From the NCBI RefSeq assembly GCF_042186555.1, contig NC_133326.1, positions 693,666,700 to 693,730,699 of the forward strand: a stretch of DNA of 64,000 nucleotides, given 5' to 3'. A model generated the notes under the pieces. It had not been told where the DNA came from, did not search any database, and saw only the letters and a program-made list of their open reading frames with translations. Origin of the DNA: Aquarana catesbeiana. Lineage: Eukaryota > Chordata > Amphibia > Anura > Ranidae. The position numbers and the translations under genes are program-made. Shown piece by piece: positions 23,224 through 34,403 of this stretch (the stretch's first letter is position 1; each line of letters begins with the position of its first letter).

Positions 23224-23670
23224 GGCTTCAAAACGGTCAGCTGGTCAGAACGAACTAACAGAAAGCACTGAAAAACAGAAAGGCTGAAGCTGAAAATCAG
23301 ATACGAGCGGACAAGAACGCACTGAAAATCAAATACGTAATAGAAATACAAACCCACAAGCACAAACTGAAGAGCAGTAATGATCGTAAAAGCAGGGGGC
23401 TGAAAAGCACGAATTGTCTGTCACCAAACTTCTACTAACATGAGATTAGCGGAAGGAGCCCAAAGGATGGCGCACTTGATATTGAACTTCCTCTTTCTAG
23501 CACCATCGTACGTGTTGTACGTCCCTGTGTTGTTGACGTTTGGAAATTCCGACAACTTTGTGTGACCGTGTGTATGCAAGACAAGTTTAAGCCAACATCC
23601 CTCAGAAAAAATCCATGGATTTTGTTGTCGGAATGTCCGATCAATGTCCGGTCGTGTGTACGGGGCATAA

Positions 23671-24332
23671 GTCTTTGAAGTGGAATACTCAGTATATGTA
23701 GAGGTGGAGAGATGAAGAGGGGGGACCTGTATAGATTACTTTAACAGACCAAAAGAACCTTGGCAGCCTTTGAGGGGGGAGTTGAAAGCACTCCAGATAT
23801 GCAAAGAGAAGAGAAACACGGGCGCCTCTAGGTTATAACTGTAAACATTTTAATGTTACAAACAGCTTATTTTCACCTGTAGGGTGGCTAGGATTTCTCC
23901 CCTACAGGCGAAAATCAGCTGTTTGGAACAACGCTCTGCAGTGAACGCCACGCCAGTGTGGATGGACTTGTGCCTTACTTCCCTAACCTCCATGTAAGTG
24001 GATAATGCACCTGTATCTCATTAAAATGTTTACAGTTCTAACCTAGAGGCTCCTGTGTTTCTCTTCTCTTTGCATTAGTTTTTAGGCTTTTGAAGCTTTA
24101 TTTGCATGTGGTGATCCTTCCAGCAACACAATTCCTGTCTTAGAACAGCTACACTCACCCTCCACTGCATCTATGGAGGATCAACATAGCCACCCTTGGG
24201 GAGCAGCACTGTCTACCCGTGGAGAGGGTAGTGTTAGATGGACTGGTAGATTTAGATTGGCTTTACATAAGTGAATAAAACATTAAACCCAATTTCCAGA
24301 TGGGACTTTCTTTTGTTTAGGGATAAGGGTTT
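23671..24332. other. Non-coding spacer (unit 2)
   Basis: Aligns with about 3370-4025 of unit 1, including the inverted gtttctcttctctttgca segments. Nothing else is recognised. Confidence 0.55.
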
Positions 24333-24349
24333 TAGTAAATAAAAGTGAA

Positions 24350-25883
24350 AAAAAAAAACACATGAAGTCCAGCGCTCAGGATATTTGTGTAGAAAACAAA
24401 ATGCAATATGCAACAGACGTAAATTGTATGTTTTAATAAAACAGTGATAAACCTGTCATAGATAATACTCTAAGGTAACAGTAGTAACTATTAGTGAAAC
24501 CAAGTTAAGAAGCACTGTAATAAAAACACATAATCGTAGAGGAAAACATACACACAATAACACAGTATAAAAAAGTAAATTCTCACAATGATAAAATTAA
24601 AGGACTATGACAAAGCGATCATGCGAGAAACGCGTCGTCAAGGCAACCAAATGGCAGAGGCCCCAGCGGGAGCCTTTCACTGTGACTTTTGATCTATTCA
24701 CCCATGTATCCACCATTTCTGTGAAGTCACCCTTCAACCAGCATTGGCAGTTTCTCATCACCCTCACCACTCCATCCGGGATCAGCACTTTCCAGACAAG
24801 TTTTTTTCCCCTTTTTGTTTCAATCTTTTATTTTTTTATTTTTTATTTTTCATTTTTCCATTGCCTATATGTTTTTTTGGCTATTTCCCAGGCTGGGTAG
24901 TCAGATGTGAGCTCCATCAGCCTGCCGCAAGCACCTTCTCCCCCTTGATTGGTTTCCCAGATTCAGTTTTTATCTCAGCGCAGTGTCACCACTCCCCATC
25001 ACAGAGGTTTCATCCTCGTGGAGACACCTTCCGTTTGACCAGCGGTATGTTTACACTCTCCGACGCTACAGCGGCTTCCCTGTGCTGATGTCATCCGCAA
25101 CAGTCACGAAGCTCCGGCCAGGCTGTTCTCCGCACAGCGGAGTCATGTACCTCCACACCGCGGCTTTCTCATCATCTGCCTGAGCCAGCGAGCTCCCCCA
25201 TAGGACGCCTGCCTCCCCAAGGAATGAGGTAGTCTCGTGCACCTCTTTTTGGCTGTAAGTACTTTTGTTTTACCCCTAACATCTCATCCACTGTTACCTG
25301 CTCCAAGCCTGAACTTGGCTTCCATCACTTTACCCAGTGGTTCCCGTGGGATATATTCATATTGGATGGATCTCCAGTGTTAGTCTCCCGTTGTCCAAGG
25401 CTGACTGTCCCCCCATTCAAGCACATGCTGATGTTCAGTGCATTATTCATTTAATTTTATCATTGTGAGAATTTACTTTTTAATACTGCGTTATTGTGTG
25501 TATGTTTTCCTCTACGATTATGTGTTTTTATTACAGTGCTTCTTAACTTGGTTTCACTAATAGTTACTACTGTTACCTTAGAGTATTATCTATGACAGGT
25601 TTATCACTGTTTTATTAAAACATACAATTTACGCCTGTTGCATATTGCATTTTATTTTCTACACAAATATCCTGAGTGCTGGACTTCATGTGTTTTTTTT
25701 GTTATGATCTGTTTCTATCAGTTACAGTTTGTCTGGCTGCACGGGTTATTGTTGATGGTTTCCCCTCTCTACATTGTGTATGTGCTGTGTGGAATATACA
25801 GATTTTATGTGTTATACAGCACATGTTATAAACTCTCCGGGTGGTCCACCACTGGCGCTGGGTTATTACTTTGTGTTTTTTTC
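24350..25883. mobile_element. Inverted-repeat retro-like insertion, private to unit 2
   Basis: It is flanked by the 17-base duplication tagtaaataaaagtgaa (24333-24349 and 25884-25900); unit 1 has that sequence once, near 4032-4048. The element begins with an A-run and holds two ~250-base arms in inverted orientation, 24355-24600 and about 25450-25700. The inner arm ends are aattttatcattgtgagaa and its complement. A ~850-base GC-richer middle separates them. A further ~180 bases follow the right arm. A 17-base duplication plus A-run suggests reverse transcription. The gcgagaaacgcgtcg motif at 24622 recalls PLE-associated ribozyme remnants. No protein is recognised. Confidence 0.6.
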
Positions 25884-26455
25884 TAGTAAATAAAAGTGAA
25901 CAATTATAACCATTTGTTTTAGTGTTAAATGGTCTGTCCCAACCCTTTTGCTGGACAGCTTGGTCTGTTAAAGTAAGTTGAAAACGAACAGACTGTTACC
26001 TAGGTAAAACAGTAGTAAACTGCATACTAGCACATTATGAAATACTTACCTTAGAATGAAGCCCTTCAGCGGTGCACTGTCACCACTGACAGGGCTTCCA
26101 TCTTCACCTGGTCTTCCTTCCGGGTTCGAGTGCTCTGGCTGTCTGATTGGCCAAGCCGCAATGATGTCACTCCTGTGCATGAGCACAGGCGTCATGGCCA
26201 CGAGAAAAAGACTTTACTACCACTTTAACACAGACTCACTGCATGGATCAATGTGTAATAAAGCTTTGTTATGGGAAAGACTGATAAAAGCAAAGACTAC
26301 TGTGTTAATGTCGGTGACAGACAGCATCATATATGTCATTTTTCTTATTTTGCTCATCATTCCACCTTAGGCCACAATAAGGAAAAATAATTTCCCCAGC
26401 TCATGAAGGCAACAATACAGAGATTATATTTGTTTATTTTTTTTATTTTGAAGTT

Positions 26456-27406
26456 ATGGATGGGAAAAATATAACCAGAATCACCATGATCCACCTCATT
26501 GGTTTTAAAACTCACCAAAGTATACAAGGTTTGATGTTTACATTTTTAATTTTGATTTATTGTGTGACAATATGTGGAAACCTCCTGATCATCACATTGG
26601 TGTCCTACAGCAAATCCCTCCATTCTCCCATGTACTTCTTCCTCTCCCAGCTTTCTCTATCAGATATTTTAATAGTTACTGATATTCTCCCCAACACGCT
26701 CCATGCTGTTTTGTTTGAGGAGGCCATGATGTCATTTTCTGATTGCATCACTCAGTTGTATTTCTTTGCTATGCCAGAAGCTTTGCAGTGTTTTCTTCTG
26801 ACGGTGATGGCTTATGACAGATATTTGGCCATCTGTAAACCATTACATTATACTTTGATAATGAGTCACCGGGTATGCTGGATAACAGTAATCACATTTT
26901 GGACATTAAGCATGTTAATAGAATTGATTCTTGCATTTGGGATATCAAAATTACAATTTTGTGGCCCCAATATCATTGACCACTTTTTCTGTGACTTTCA
27001 TCCTCTTATAAAACTCTCTTGCTCTGATGCCACCAACGTTGAGCTAGAAGGGGCATTGTTTGCGGCTGTTTTAGTTTTTATTCCTTTCACGGTCATTATT
27101 GTATCATATATTTATATTGTTATCACCATATTTAATATTCCATCAGTTACTGGCAGACAAAAGGTTTTTTCAACCTGCAGCTCCCACCTGACTGTTGTTT
27201 CCATCTACTATGGTACAATGGTTTGTGTTTATTTGGTACCTAGTAGAGAAGAGTTATGGAACATTAAAAAATTCTTGTCATTACTGTACACAGCAGTCAC
27301 CCCACTGCTGAATCCAATGATATACAGCCTGAGAAATAAGGACTTGAAAAAAGTTGTTAGAAAACTTGTAATTCTAGTTTTGAACTTGCAAGTCAAGAAA
27401 CAATAA
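26456..27406 (+). CDS. Olfactory receptor, intact
   Basis: A single-exon class A GPCR of 316 residues, the usual OR length. It would sit in the cilia membrane of olfactory neurons and signal through a Golf-type G protein. Visible hallmarks are an N-glycosylation site (NIT at 5-7), TM1 at about 27-49 with GN at 41-42, PMYFFLSQLSLSD at 58-70, Cys97 for the conserved disulphide, MAYDRYLAIC at 118-127, and extracellular loop 2 cysteines 169, 179 and 189. SY at 217-218, KVFSTCSSHL at 236-245 and PLLNPMIYSLRN at 283-294 follow. ATG 26456 fits best: a T-rich tract and AG lie just before it at 26452-26453 (probable splice acceptor from a 5' UTR exon), and the NIT site follows. AATAAA overlaps the stop codon. 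By hand count it differs from the damaged paralogue at 4958-5918 at about two dozen of 289 positions. The subfamily cannot be named without a tree. Confidence 0.93.
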   Translation: MDGKNITRITMIHLIGFKTHQSIQGLMFTFLILIYCVTICGNLLIITLVSYSKSLHSPMYFFLSQLSLSDILIVTDILPNTLHAVLFEEAMMSFSDCITQLYFFAMPEALQCFLLTVMAYDRYLAICKPLHYTLIMSHRVCWITVITFWTLSMLIELILAFGISKLQFCGPNIIDHFFCDFHPLIKLSCSDATNVELEGALFAAVLVFIPFTVIIVSYIYIVITIFNIPSVTGRQKVFSTCSSHLTVVSIYYGTMVCVYLVPSREELWNIKKFLSLLYTAVTPLLNPMIYSLRNKDLKKVVRKLVILVLNLQVKKQ

Positions 27407-27492
27407 ATGCTGAGAATAATTTAAAAAAGTTAAAAACATGCAGTGTGTTTTATGTATAACGTATTGAGAAGTATATCAAACATCTACACTAA

Positions 27493-27890
27493 TGCCGCGT
27501 ACACACGGTCGGAATTTCCAACAACAAATGTTGGATGTGAGCTTGTTGTCAGAAAATCCGACCGTTTGTATGCTCCATAAGACATTTGCTGTCGGAATTT
27601 CCCACAACAAATGTTTGAGAGCTGGTTCCGAGGAAATTCTGAGCGTGTGTACACAATTCCGACTCACAAAGTTCCACGCATGCTCGGAATCAAGCAGAAG
27701 AGCCGCACTGGCTATTGAATTTCATTTTTCTCAGCTCATCATACATGTTGTACATCACCGCGTTCTTGACGTTTGGAATTTTTGACAACATTTGTGTGAC
27801 CATGTGTATGCAAGACAAGTTTGAGCCAACATTCGTCGGAAAAAAATCCACCGTTTTGTTGTCGAAATGTCCGATCCTGTGTACACAGCA
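27493..27890. mobile_element. Harbinger-type MITE (unit 2)
   Basis: Orthologue of 6010-6427. It begins tgccgcgtacacacggtcgg and is flanked by TAA (27490-27492) and TTA (27891-27893). The interior is colinear with the unit 1 copy apart from small indels. Confidence 0.75.
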
Positions 27891-28220
27891 TTACAGTAAC
27901 ATATTATTTCTTCATTGGTGTTTAGATATGCAGTACATGTTAAAGTGGTTGTTAAAACACTCTAACATGTATACCAGCAGCACTGCCTCCTATTTTAGTA
28001 TTACAATATTAAAAATAAATGCTGTAAATACCTAATTTCAGAGCCGAGATCGCGATCACATGACCGGCCAGATCTCTCCTTTCCTCCTCTGACAAATGCA
28101 GCGAGAGGGGCCGAAATTTCCCTGCTGATGTCACTTGGGAGGGGAGGAGGAGAGAGCCCAATAAAAAAAAGGATTTTCAACACAGATATGTTGGCTTACT
28201 GAAAACTATATCCATGTACA

Positions 28221-28254
28221 GTATAGTATAGTATAGTATAGTATAGTATAGTAT
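28221..28254. repeat. (GTATA)n expansion at the Tc1 end
   Basis: Nearly seven copies of the pentamer GTATA, against fewer than two in unit 1 (cagtatagtatgcac at about 6698-6712). Confidence 0.9.
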
Positions 28255-28938
28255 GCACTCAAAACTTGGTCGGGGCACCTTTTGCATGAATTACTGCATC
28301 AATGTGGCGTGGCATGGAGGCGATCAGCCTATGGTGCTGCTGAGGTGTTATGAAAGCTCAGGTTGCTTTGATAGCAGCTTTCTGCATTGTTGGGTCTGGT
28401 GTCTCTCATCTTCCTTTTGACAATACCCCACAGATTCTCTATGGGGTTTAGGTCAGACGAGTTTGATGGCAATAAAGCACAGTGATACTATGATCATTAA
28501 ATCAGGTATTGGTAGTTTTGGCAGTGTGGGTGGGTGCCAAGTCCTGCTGGAAAATGAAATCAGCATCTCCATAAATCTGGTCAGCAGAGGGAAGCATGAA
28601 GTGCTCTAGAATTTCCTGGAAGAGGGCTGTGCTGACTTTGGACTTGATAAAACACAGTGGGCAAACACCAGTGAAAGACATGGCTCCCTAAATCATCACT
28701 GACTGTAGAAACTTCACACTGGACCTCATGCAACTTGCATTCTGTGCCTCTCCACTCTTCCTCCAGACTCTGGGACCTTGATATCCAAATGAAATGCAAA
28801 ATTTACTTTCATCCAAAAAGAGGACTTAGGACCACTGAGCAACAGTCCAGTCCTTTTACTCCTTAGGTAAGACGCTTCTGACCTCTCTGGTTCAGGAGTG
28901 GCTTAACAAAAGGAATGCGACAGTTGTAGCCCATGTGC

Positions 28939-29220
28939 TTATGTGGTGGCATTTGAAGCACTGACACCAGCCATAGTCCACTCTTTGTGAATCTCCCCCA
29001 AATTATTGAATGGCCTTTGCTTCACAATCCTCTCAAGGCTGCGGTTATTCCTGTTGCTTTTCCACCTTTTTCTACCACACTTTTTCCTTCCACTCAACTT
29101 TTCATTAATATGCTTGAATATGGCACTCTGTAAACAGCCAGCTTCTTTAGCAATGACCTTTTTTGACTTACCCTCCTTGTGGAGGTCTTCTGGACCAGTG
29201 GTTCTCAACCCTGTCCTCAA
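28939..29220 (-). pseudogene. Tc1-like transposase, N-terminal DNA-binding fragment
   Basis: The frame holds the paired-type helix-turn-helix motif of Tc1 transposases (KKVIAKEAGCLQSAIFKHI), a basic linker (KKCGRKRWKSNRNNR) and the start of the second helix-turn-helix (LERIVKQRPFNNLGEI..W). Codons before SKK come from the inserted hAT MITE, so the natural start is lost. The rest of the gene downstream on the minus strand is frameshifted. Confidence 0.7.
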
Positions 29221-29379
29221 GTACTCCTAACAGGCCATTTTTTGGGGATTTCTCTTAGATAAAATAGCTGTCCAAAATACCAAGCCATTGACTCTGATTT
29301 AAAGCACCTGTGCAAGATAAAGTAAAACCTGAAAACATGGCCTGTTGGGGGTACTTGAGGACAGGGTTGATAAACACTG
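29196..29379. mobile_element. hAT-type MITE (unit 2)
   Basis: CAGTGGTTCTCAACC.. to ..GGTTGATAAACACTG, flanked by a perfect 8-base duplication, ttctggac. Orthologue of 7643-7826. Confidence 0.85.
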
Positions 29380-29719
29380 TTCTGGACAACTGTCAAGTCA
29401 GCAGTGTTCCCCATGATTGTGTAACCTACTGAACCAGACTGAAAGACCATTTAGGTGTTTTGAATTAATTAGCTGATTAGAGTAGGACTTGAGTCTTCAA
29501 TATTGAACTTTTCACTATACTCAAATTTTATGAGATACTGAATTTTTGGGATGTAAATAGCTGTAAGCCATAATCATCAACATTGAAACAAAGAAATGTT
29601 TGAAATATATCATGCTCTATGTAATGAATCTATATAAAATATGAGTTTCACTTTTTGAATAGAATTACTGAAATAAATAAACTTTTTGATGATATTCAAA
29701 TTTTATTGAGATGCACCTC

Positions 29720-30435
29720 TATGGATAACTTCAGATACATTAGGAGCGAATAACCATTTGCTAGTTACAGTCAAGCATGATTCAATTAACACATGTAATA
29801 CAATAGTTGAGTATTGATTAGGGAATTTTTCTACATTTAGCCAATATATTATTTTTTCACACAAATAGAGCTTTCTTTTGATTTTATTTGATCACCACTG
29901 GGTTTTTTATTTTTTGTTATATAAATGAAACAAGGCTGAACATTTTGAAAAAAACAAAAGATATTTTCTACTTTTTGTTATAAAACATATCCAATAAAAT
30001 CAAATGTCTTCATAAATTTAGGCCAAAATGTATTCTGCTACATGTCTTTGATGAAAAAAAATCCCAATAAAGTGTATATTAATTGGTTTGTGTGAAAGTT
30101 TTAGCATCTACATACTATGTTAAATGTATTTAAAAATTGATCAATCCTGATGTCCTGATGGCCTATCTAATTTCTTGAGGCCCACAAATGCCAGGACAGT
30201 ACAAATACCCCCCAATTGACCCCTTTTTTGGAAAATAGACGTAAGAGGTTACTAAGAGGCATGGCACTTTTTTGGAAGTTTTTTTTGTCACAATTATTAG
30301 GAAAATTAGGAAATCAAATTATTATTTATGTATTTTTTTTTTTTACATACTGTCACCAGTGCAGTGCAGCATCATCATATGACTGGTGTGGTGGTGATCA
30401 GGGATACTGCCTGGTGGCTGTATGATATAATAAAA
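29720..30435. other. Non-coding tail of unit 2
   Basis: Aligns with 15733-16390. It carries the same diverged TTAA-family segment. No gene is seen. Confidence 0.55.
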
Positions 30436-30602
30436 AAGAAACTTAAATATTTTTTTATTACATTTTTTAACTTTGCTTTTTTTTCTATTTTTTTTAAATA
30501 CTTTCACCTGAGTAGTTCAATGTCACCATAGATACTTTCATTGCTGTTACAGTGATGAACCTTGTAACAATGTTTTAAACTATCATGAATGGGTTTTATT
30601 CA
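30436..30602. repeat. Truncated start of a third duplication unit
   Basis: ttaaatatttttttattac.. to ..catgaatgggttttattca matches the starts of units 1 (200-281 plus 1166-1241) and 2 (17296-17461). It has neither the TTAA element nor the LTR-like block, so it gives the empty state for both. After 30602 the similarity ends. Confidence 0.7.
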
Positions 30603-30921
30603 TAACAGCTATGATTACTATTGTAATGCCATGATTGGCCCACAGCCAACACATGATACAGGATGCTGCGAGTGGCCCAGGCAGGATGTGATAGTTGTGG
30701 GCTAATCACAGCATCACAATACTAAGCACAGCTGTTGTGAATGAAGCCCATAGCAATCATGTGATACCAAGGCCACTCAAAGTGCCTGGGTACCAAGAGC
30801 CGCAATCTGTTGTGTCCAGTGGCCAGGGAGCATGTTCTGGGCAACATACAGATGCGCTGCCTGGCTTGCAGCTACCGCCTGATTGCAGTAAAACTACTGT
30901 GGGCAGTAGGCAAGTGGTTAA
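30603..30921. mobile_element. Right part of a TTAA-type element
   Basis: It ends ggcagtaggcaagtggttaa, like the right ends at 17299 and 201. The left part is not recognisable. No coding sequence. Confidence 0.4.
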
Positions 30922-31169
30922 AAACATTATAGTTTTTAGTTGTAATTAAATATTGACATGGGTCAGCCATGTTTGTTCATTTCATATTCAGACTCTTGCT
31001 TTTTTAGTACTTGTACAAAAAAACTTTCCAATTTTTGGTATAGACTTGGTAAATTTCTGTTATTTTGTGTTTTCTACAGGCATATAAATTTGAGTCAGGT
31101 GACATACAGTAGATAACTTTTGTATTTTGCTTCTCATTTCTTGAATTTCTTGTTGGCTATACATTTTTA

Positions 31170-32465
31170 TTAACCTCCCTGGCGGTATGATTATTTCAGA
31201 TTTTTGATGCTGAAAGCGTTACAATTATTTTGCACAGAAATTTGGCGTTTTATAATGTAGGCCTGTAATTCTTAGGAATAATTCACTTAAATCTGTCCAA
31301 ACAAGAGTCTAGTAGACATCCCGGGTATGATAAGGTTTGAAAAACAAAATCATAAATTATAATATAATAAATAACTATAAATAATTATAACAAATAATAA
31401 TATAATAATAATAAAAATTATTCAATAATGTAATCAACTCAAAAACACTGAAATTTGCTCAGTTGCAGAATTGTCACTTTCGTTACTTTTAGTGTTTGAT
31501 GATGGATTTCCCCACAAATCACTAATGCCCCGTACACACGGTCGGACTTTGTTCGGACATTCCGACAACAAAATCCTAGGATTTTTTCCGACGGATGTTG
31601 GCTCAAACTTGTCTTGCATACGCACGGTCACACAAAGTTGTCGGAAAATCCGATCGTTCTAAACGTGGTGACATAAAACACGTACGTCGGGACTATAAAC
31701 GGGGCAGTGGCCAATAGCTTTCATCTCTTTATTTATTCTGAGCATGCGTGGCACTTTGTACATCGGATTTGTGTACACACGATCGGAATTTCCGACAACG
31801 GATTTTGTTGTCGGAAAATTTTATATCCTGCTCTCAAACTTTGTGTGTCGGAAAATCCGATGGAAAATGTGTGATGGAGCCTACACACGGTCGGAATTTC
31901 CCACAACAAGGTCCTATCACACATTTTCCGTCGGAAAATCCGTCCGTGTGTACGGGACATATCACTCAATTCTGCGAGTGATTCTAATTTATTATCGATG
32001 TTTTCTAGCTGGTCTAAAACCACTTTTGATGTAAAGGGACGGTTTTGGTTGCTATGGACAATCTCCAGTTTCCAGGCAGAAAGAACAGTTTTTATAATAT
32101 AAAACTGCATGCAGGACACTGGACAGACCACTAGGGACAAAGGGGATGTGTAATTATTTGATACAGTACTGTAATCTATAGGATTACAGTATACTGTATC
32201 TGTACTGTGTTTTTTACTTTTTGAATTTGGCGCCGAACTCCGTCCCCGTGCGTCGCAACGCTCGCAGGGAACGGAGCTCAGCACTGTGAATCGAGCAAGA
32301 CATGGCAGCTCGCAGATCATAGCGGGGAGACATTGCAGGATCCAGGGGACAAGGTAAGTAACATCTACAAGGATCCTGCAATGTGATCCCGAGTCTCGGG
32401 GATACCGCTTTTGGTATTGAAAACCCACCCCGAGCCAGACTCAGGAATAGCGCCAGGAGGGTTAA
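31170..32465. mobile_element. TTAA-flanked DNA transposon with nested MITE
   Basis: The termini TTAACCTCCCTGGCGGT and ..GCGCCAGGAGGGTTAA are inverted repeats ending in TTAA at both sides. I recognise the family, from memory, as very abundant in ranid genomes. The interior is AT-rich, with a GC-rich segment near 32230-32340. There is no transposase. A Harbinger-type MITE interrupts it at 31526-31959. Confidence 0.75.
31526..31959. mobile_element. Harbinger-type MITE nested in the TTAA element
   Basis: tgccccgtacacacggtcgg.. to ..ccgtccgtgtgtacgggaca, flanked by TAA (31523-31525) and TAT (31960-31962). Its reverse complement has the same subterminal gtgtatgcaagacaag-like motif as the Harbinger element at 19965-23667 (here read as cttgtcttgcatacgcac). 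Confidence 0.8.
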
Positions 32466-32652
32466 TATTTTTGATCTGTCAATATTGTCAGTGGTCTCCC
32501 TGCAGCTTATTCTTTCCCCATTACAGACTTACCATGCCTTGTTCTGCAGCATGAGGAACATTTACATGTTTTTCTTTGAGTTTGGTCATCTGTTGGTCCT
32601 TCAACTAAAACTGTTGATTTGGTCCCAAAACAGACTCAAAGATTAATGCTAT

Positions 32653-33625
32653 TTAACCACATGCTGACCAGTGCATGATGATATACGTCGGCAAAATGGC
32701 AAATGGCAAAATGGCAAATGGGCATACAGGTACGTCCGCTTTAAGATGCGGCATTGTGGGCGCACTCGCGCCACCGCATGCTCTGTGACCGCGGGTCCCG
32801 CAGACTTGATGTCCGCTGGGTGCCCGCGATCGTGTCATGGAGCACAAGAACGGGGAGATGTAAACAAGGCATTTCCCAGTTCTTCCTTGTGACAAGACAG
32901 AGATCCCTGCTCCCAGTCATCGGGAGCAGTGATCGCTGTCATGTGAGTAGTAGCCTATCCCCCACAGTTAGAATCACTCCCTAGGACACACTTAACCCCT
33001 TGATCACTCTCTAGTGTTTAACCCCTTCCCTGTCAGTGTCATTTACACAGTAATCAGTGCATTTTTATAGCATTGATCGCTGTATAAATGACAATGGTCC
33101 CAAATGAGTGTCAAAAGTGTCTGATTTGTCCACCATAATGTTGCAGTCATGATAACAATCGCAGATTGCCGTCATGACTAATAAAATAAAATTATAATAA
33201 AAATGCCATAAAACTATCCCCTATTTTGTAGATGCTATAACTTTTGCGCAAACCAATCAATATACGCTTATTGCAATTTATTTTATCAAAAACATGTAGA
33301 AGAATACATATCGGCCTAAACTGAGGAAAAAATGTGTTTTTTATATATTTTTGGGGTATATTTATTATAGCAAAAAGTAAAAAATATTGTTTTTTTTTTC
33401 AAAATTGATGCTCTTTTTTTGTTTATAGCACAAAAAATAAAAACCGCAGAGGTGATTAAATACAACCAAAAGAAAGCTCTATTTGTGGGGAAAAAAGGAT
33501 TTCAATTTTGTTTGGGAGCCACGTCGCACGACCGCGCAATTGTCAGTTAAATCAACGCAGTGCCGAATCGCAAAAAGTGCTCTGGTCAGGAAGAAGGTAA
33601 ATTCTTCCGGGGCTGAAGTGGTTAA
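32653..33625. mobile_element. TTAA-flanked DNA transposon, reverse copy of the 16391 family
   Basis: TTAACCACATGCTGACCAG.. to ..GGGGCTGAAGTGGTTAA, with TTAA at both ends. On the reverse strand it matches 16391-17299 (aaagctctatttgtggg, cgatctgc-type and ggttaactg-type blocks). The start contains gcaaaatggcaaatgg repeated. No coding sequence. Confidence 0.75.
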
Positions 33626-33652
33626 ATGCAAAATGCACATGATTTGATACAC

Positions 33653-34403
33653 ATTCTTCCAGAAGTGCATTTGTGAGGTCAGGCACTGATGTTGGATGCG
33701 AAGGCCTCCGCTCTAATTCATCTCAAAGGTGTTCTATCGACTTGAGGTCAGGACTCTGTGCAGGCCAGTCAAGTTCCTCCATCCCAGACTCACTCACTCA
33801 TCCGTGTCTTTATGGACCTTGCTTTATGCACTGGTCCAAATTATTTGGTGGAGGAAAGATTATGGTGTGGGGATTATGGTGTGGGGTTGTTTTTCAGGGG
33901 TCGGGCTTAGTTCCAGTGAAGGGAAATCTTAAGGCATCAGCATACCAAGACATTTTGGACAATTTCATGCTCCCAACTTTGTGGGAAGAGTTTGGGGGAT
34001 GGCCCCTTCCTGTTCCAACATGACTGCGCACCAGTGCACAAAGCAAGGTCCATAAAGACATGGGTGAGCGAGTTTGGAGTGGAAGAACTTGGCTGGCTTG
34101 CACGGAGTCCTGAGCTCAACCCAAAAGAACACCTTTAGGATGAATTAGAGCAGAGACTGCGAGCCAGGCCTTTTCGTCCAACATCAGTGCCTGACCCTAC
34201 AAATGCGTTTCTGGAAAAATCGTCAAACATTCCCATAGACACACTCCTAAACCTTGTGGACAGCCTTCCCAGAAGAGTCGAAGCTGTTATAAATGCAAAG
34301 GGTGGGCCAACTCAATATTGAACCCTACAGACTAAGATTGGGATGCCATTAAAGTTCATGTGAGTGTAAAAACAAGCACCCCAATACTTTTGACAATATA
34401 GTG
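33653..34403 (+). mobile_element. Tc1-like derivative with foldback left arm
   Basis: The left arm (33653 to about 33835) is antisense to about 34030-34240: tctttatggaccttgcttta pairs with its complement near 34045-34066. Between them about 190 bases are in sense and encode Tc1 transposase. The right end, ..ccccaatacttttgacaatatagtgtat, is shared with 19690. It is a rearranged, inactive copy. Confidence 0.7.
33836..34140 (+). pseudogene. Tc1-like transposase, central fragment
   Basis: The frame reads GGGKIMVWGLWCGVVFQGSGLVPVKGNLKASAY then DILDNFMLPTLWEEFG (given here in parts). This is the central DDE region of Tc1-like enzymes. The block with the second catalytic Asp (QHDCAPVHKA) follows near 34020 in another frame after a frameshift, then the LARSPELNPKEHL-type Glu block near 34100-34140. 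The gggattatggtgtgg repeat at about 33863-33888 is a small local duplication. Confidence 0.7.

Larger units (their letters stand above)
19965..23667. mobile_element. Internally deleted Harbinger transposon with Myb-like gene
   Basis: It is private to unit 2; unit 1 reads directly from ..gctgttaaata to ..aagtccttaaagtgg at 3324-3380. The right end (..ggtcgtgtgtacggggca, then TAA at 23668-23670) and the subterminal gtgtatgcaagacaag are the same as in the MITEs at 6010, 27493 and 31526. The left end is less clear and starts with a ttttacgtcgg hairpin. It carries a Myb/SANT-like gene on the plus strand and the C-terminal part of a transposase on the minus strand. Such divergent gene pairs are normal for PIF/Harbinger. 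The transposase N-terminal and most of its catalytic part are deleted. Confidence 0.75.
28255..29719 (-). mobile_element. Tc1-like transposon (unit 2), with hAT MITE
   Basis: Orthologue of the interrupted element at 6712-15732, without the L1. It ends gattgagatgcacctc-like at 29719, next to TA. Transposase fragments on the minus strand include the N-terminal helix-turn-helix region (28939-29220), with SKKVIAKEAGCLQSAIFKHI and the GRKKCGRKR stretch. The catalytic part near 28260-28700 is fragmented by frameshifts. An inactive relic. Confidence 0.75.
17300..30435. repeat. Tandem segmental duplication, unit 2 (contains intact OR)
   Basis: Colinear with unit 1 (202-16390). Private material is a longer Tc1 foldback (19057-19690), the Harbinger element (19965-23667), an inverted-repeat element (24350-25883) and a GTATA expansion at 28221. 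It lacks the LTR-like block, the 4146 MITE and the L1 of unit 1. Confidence 0.85.
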
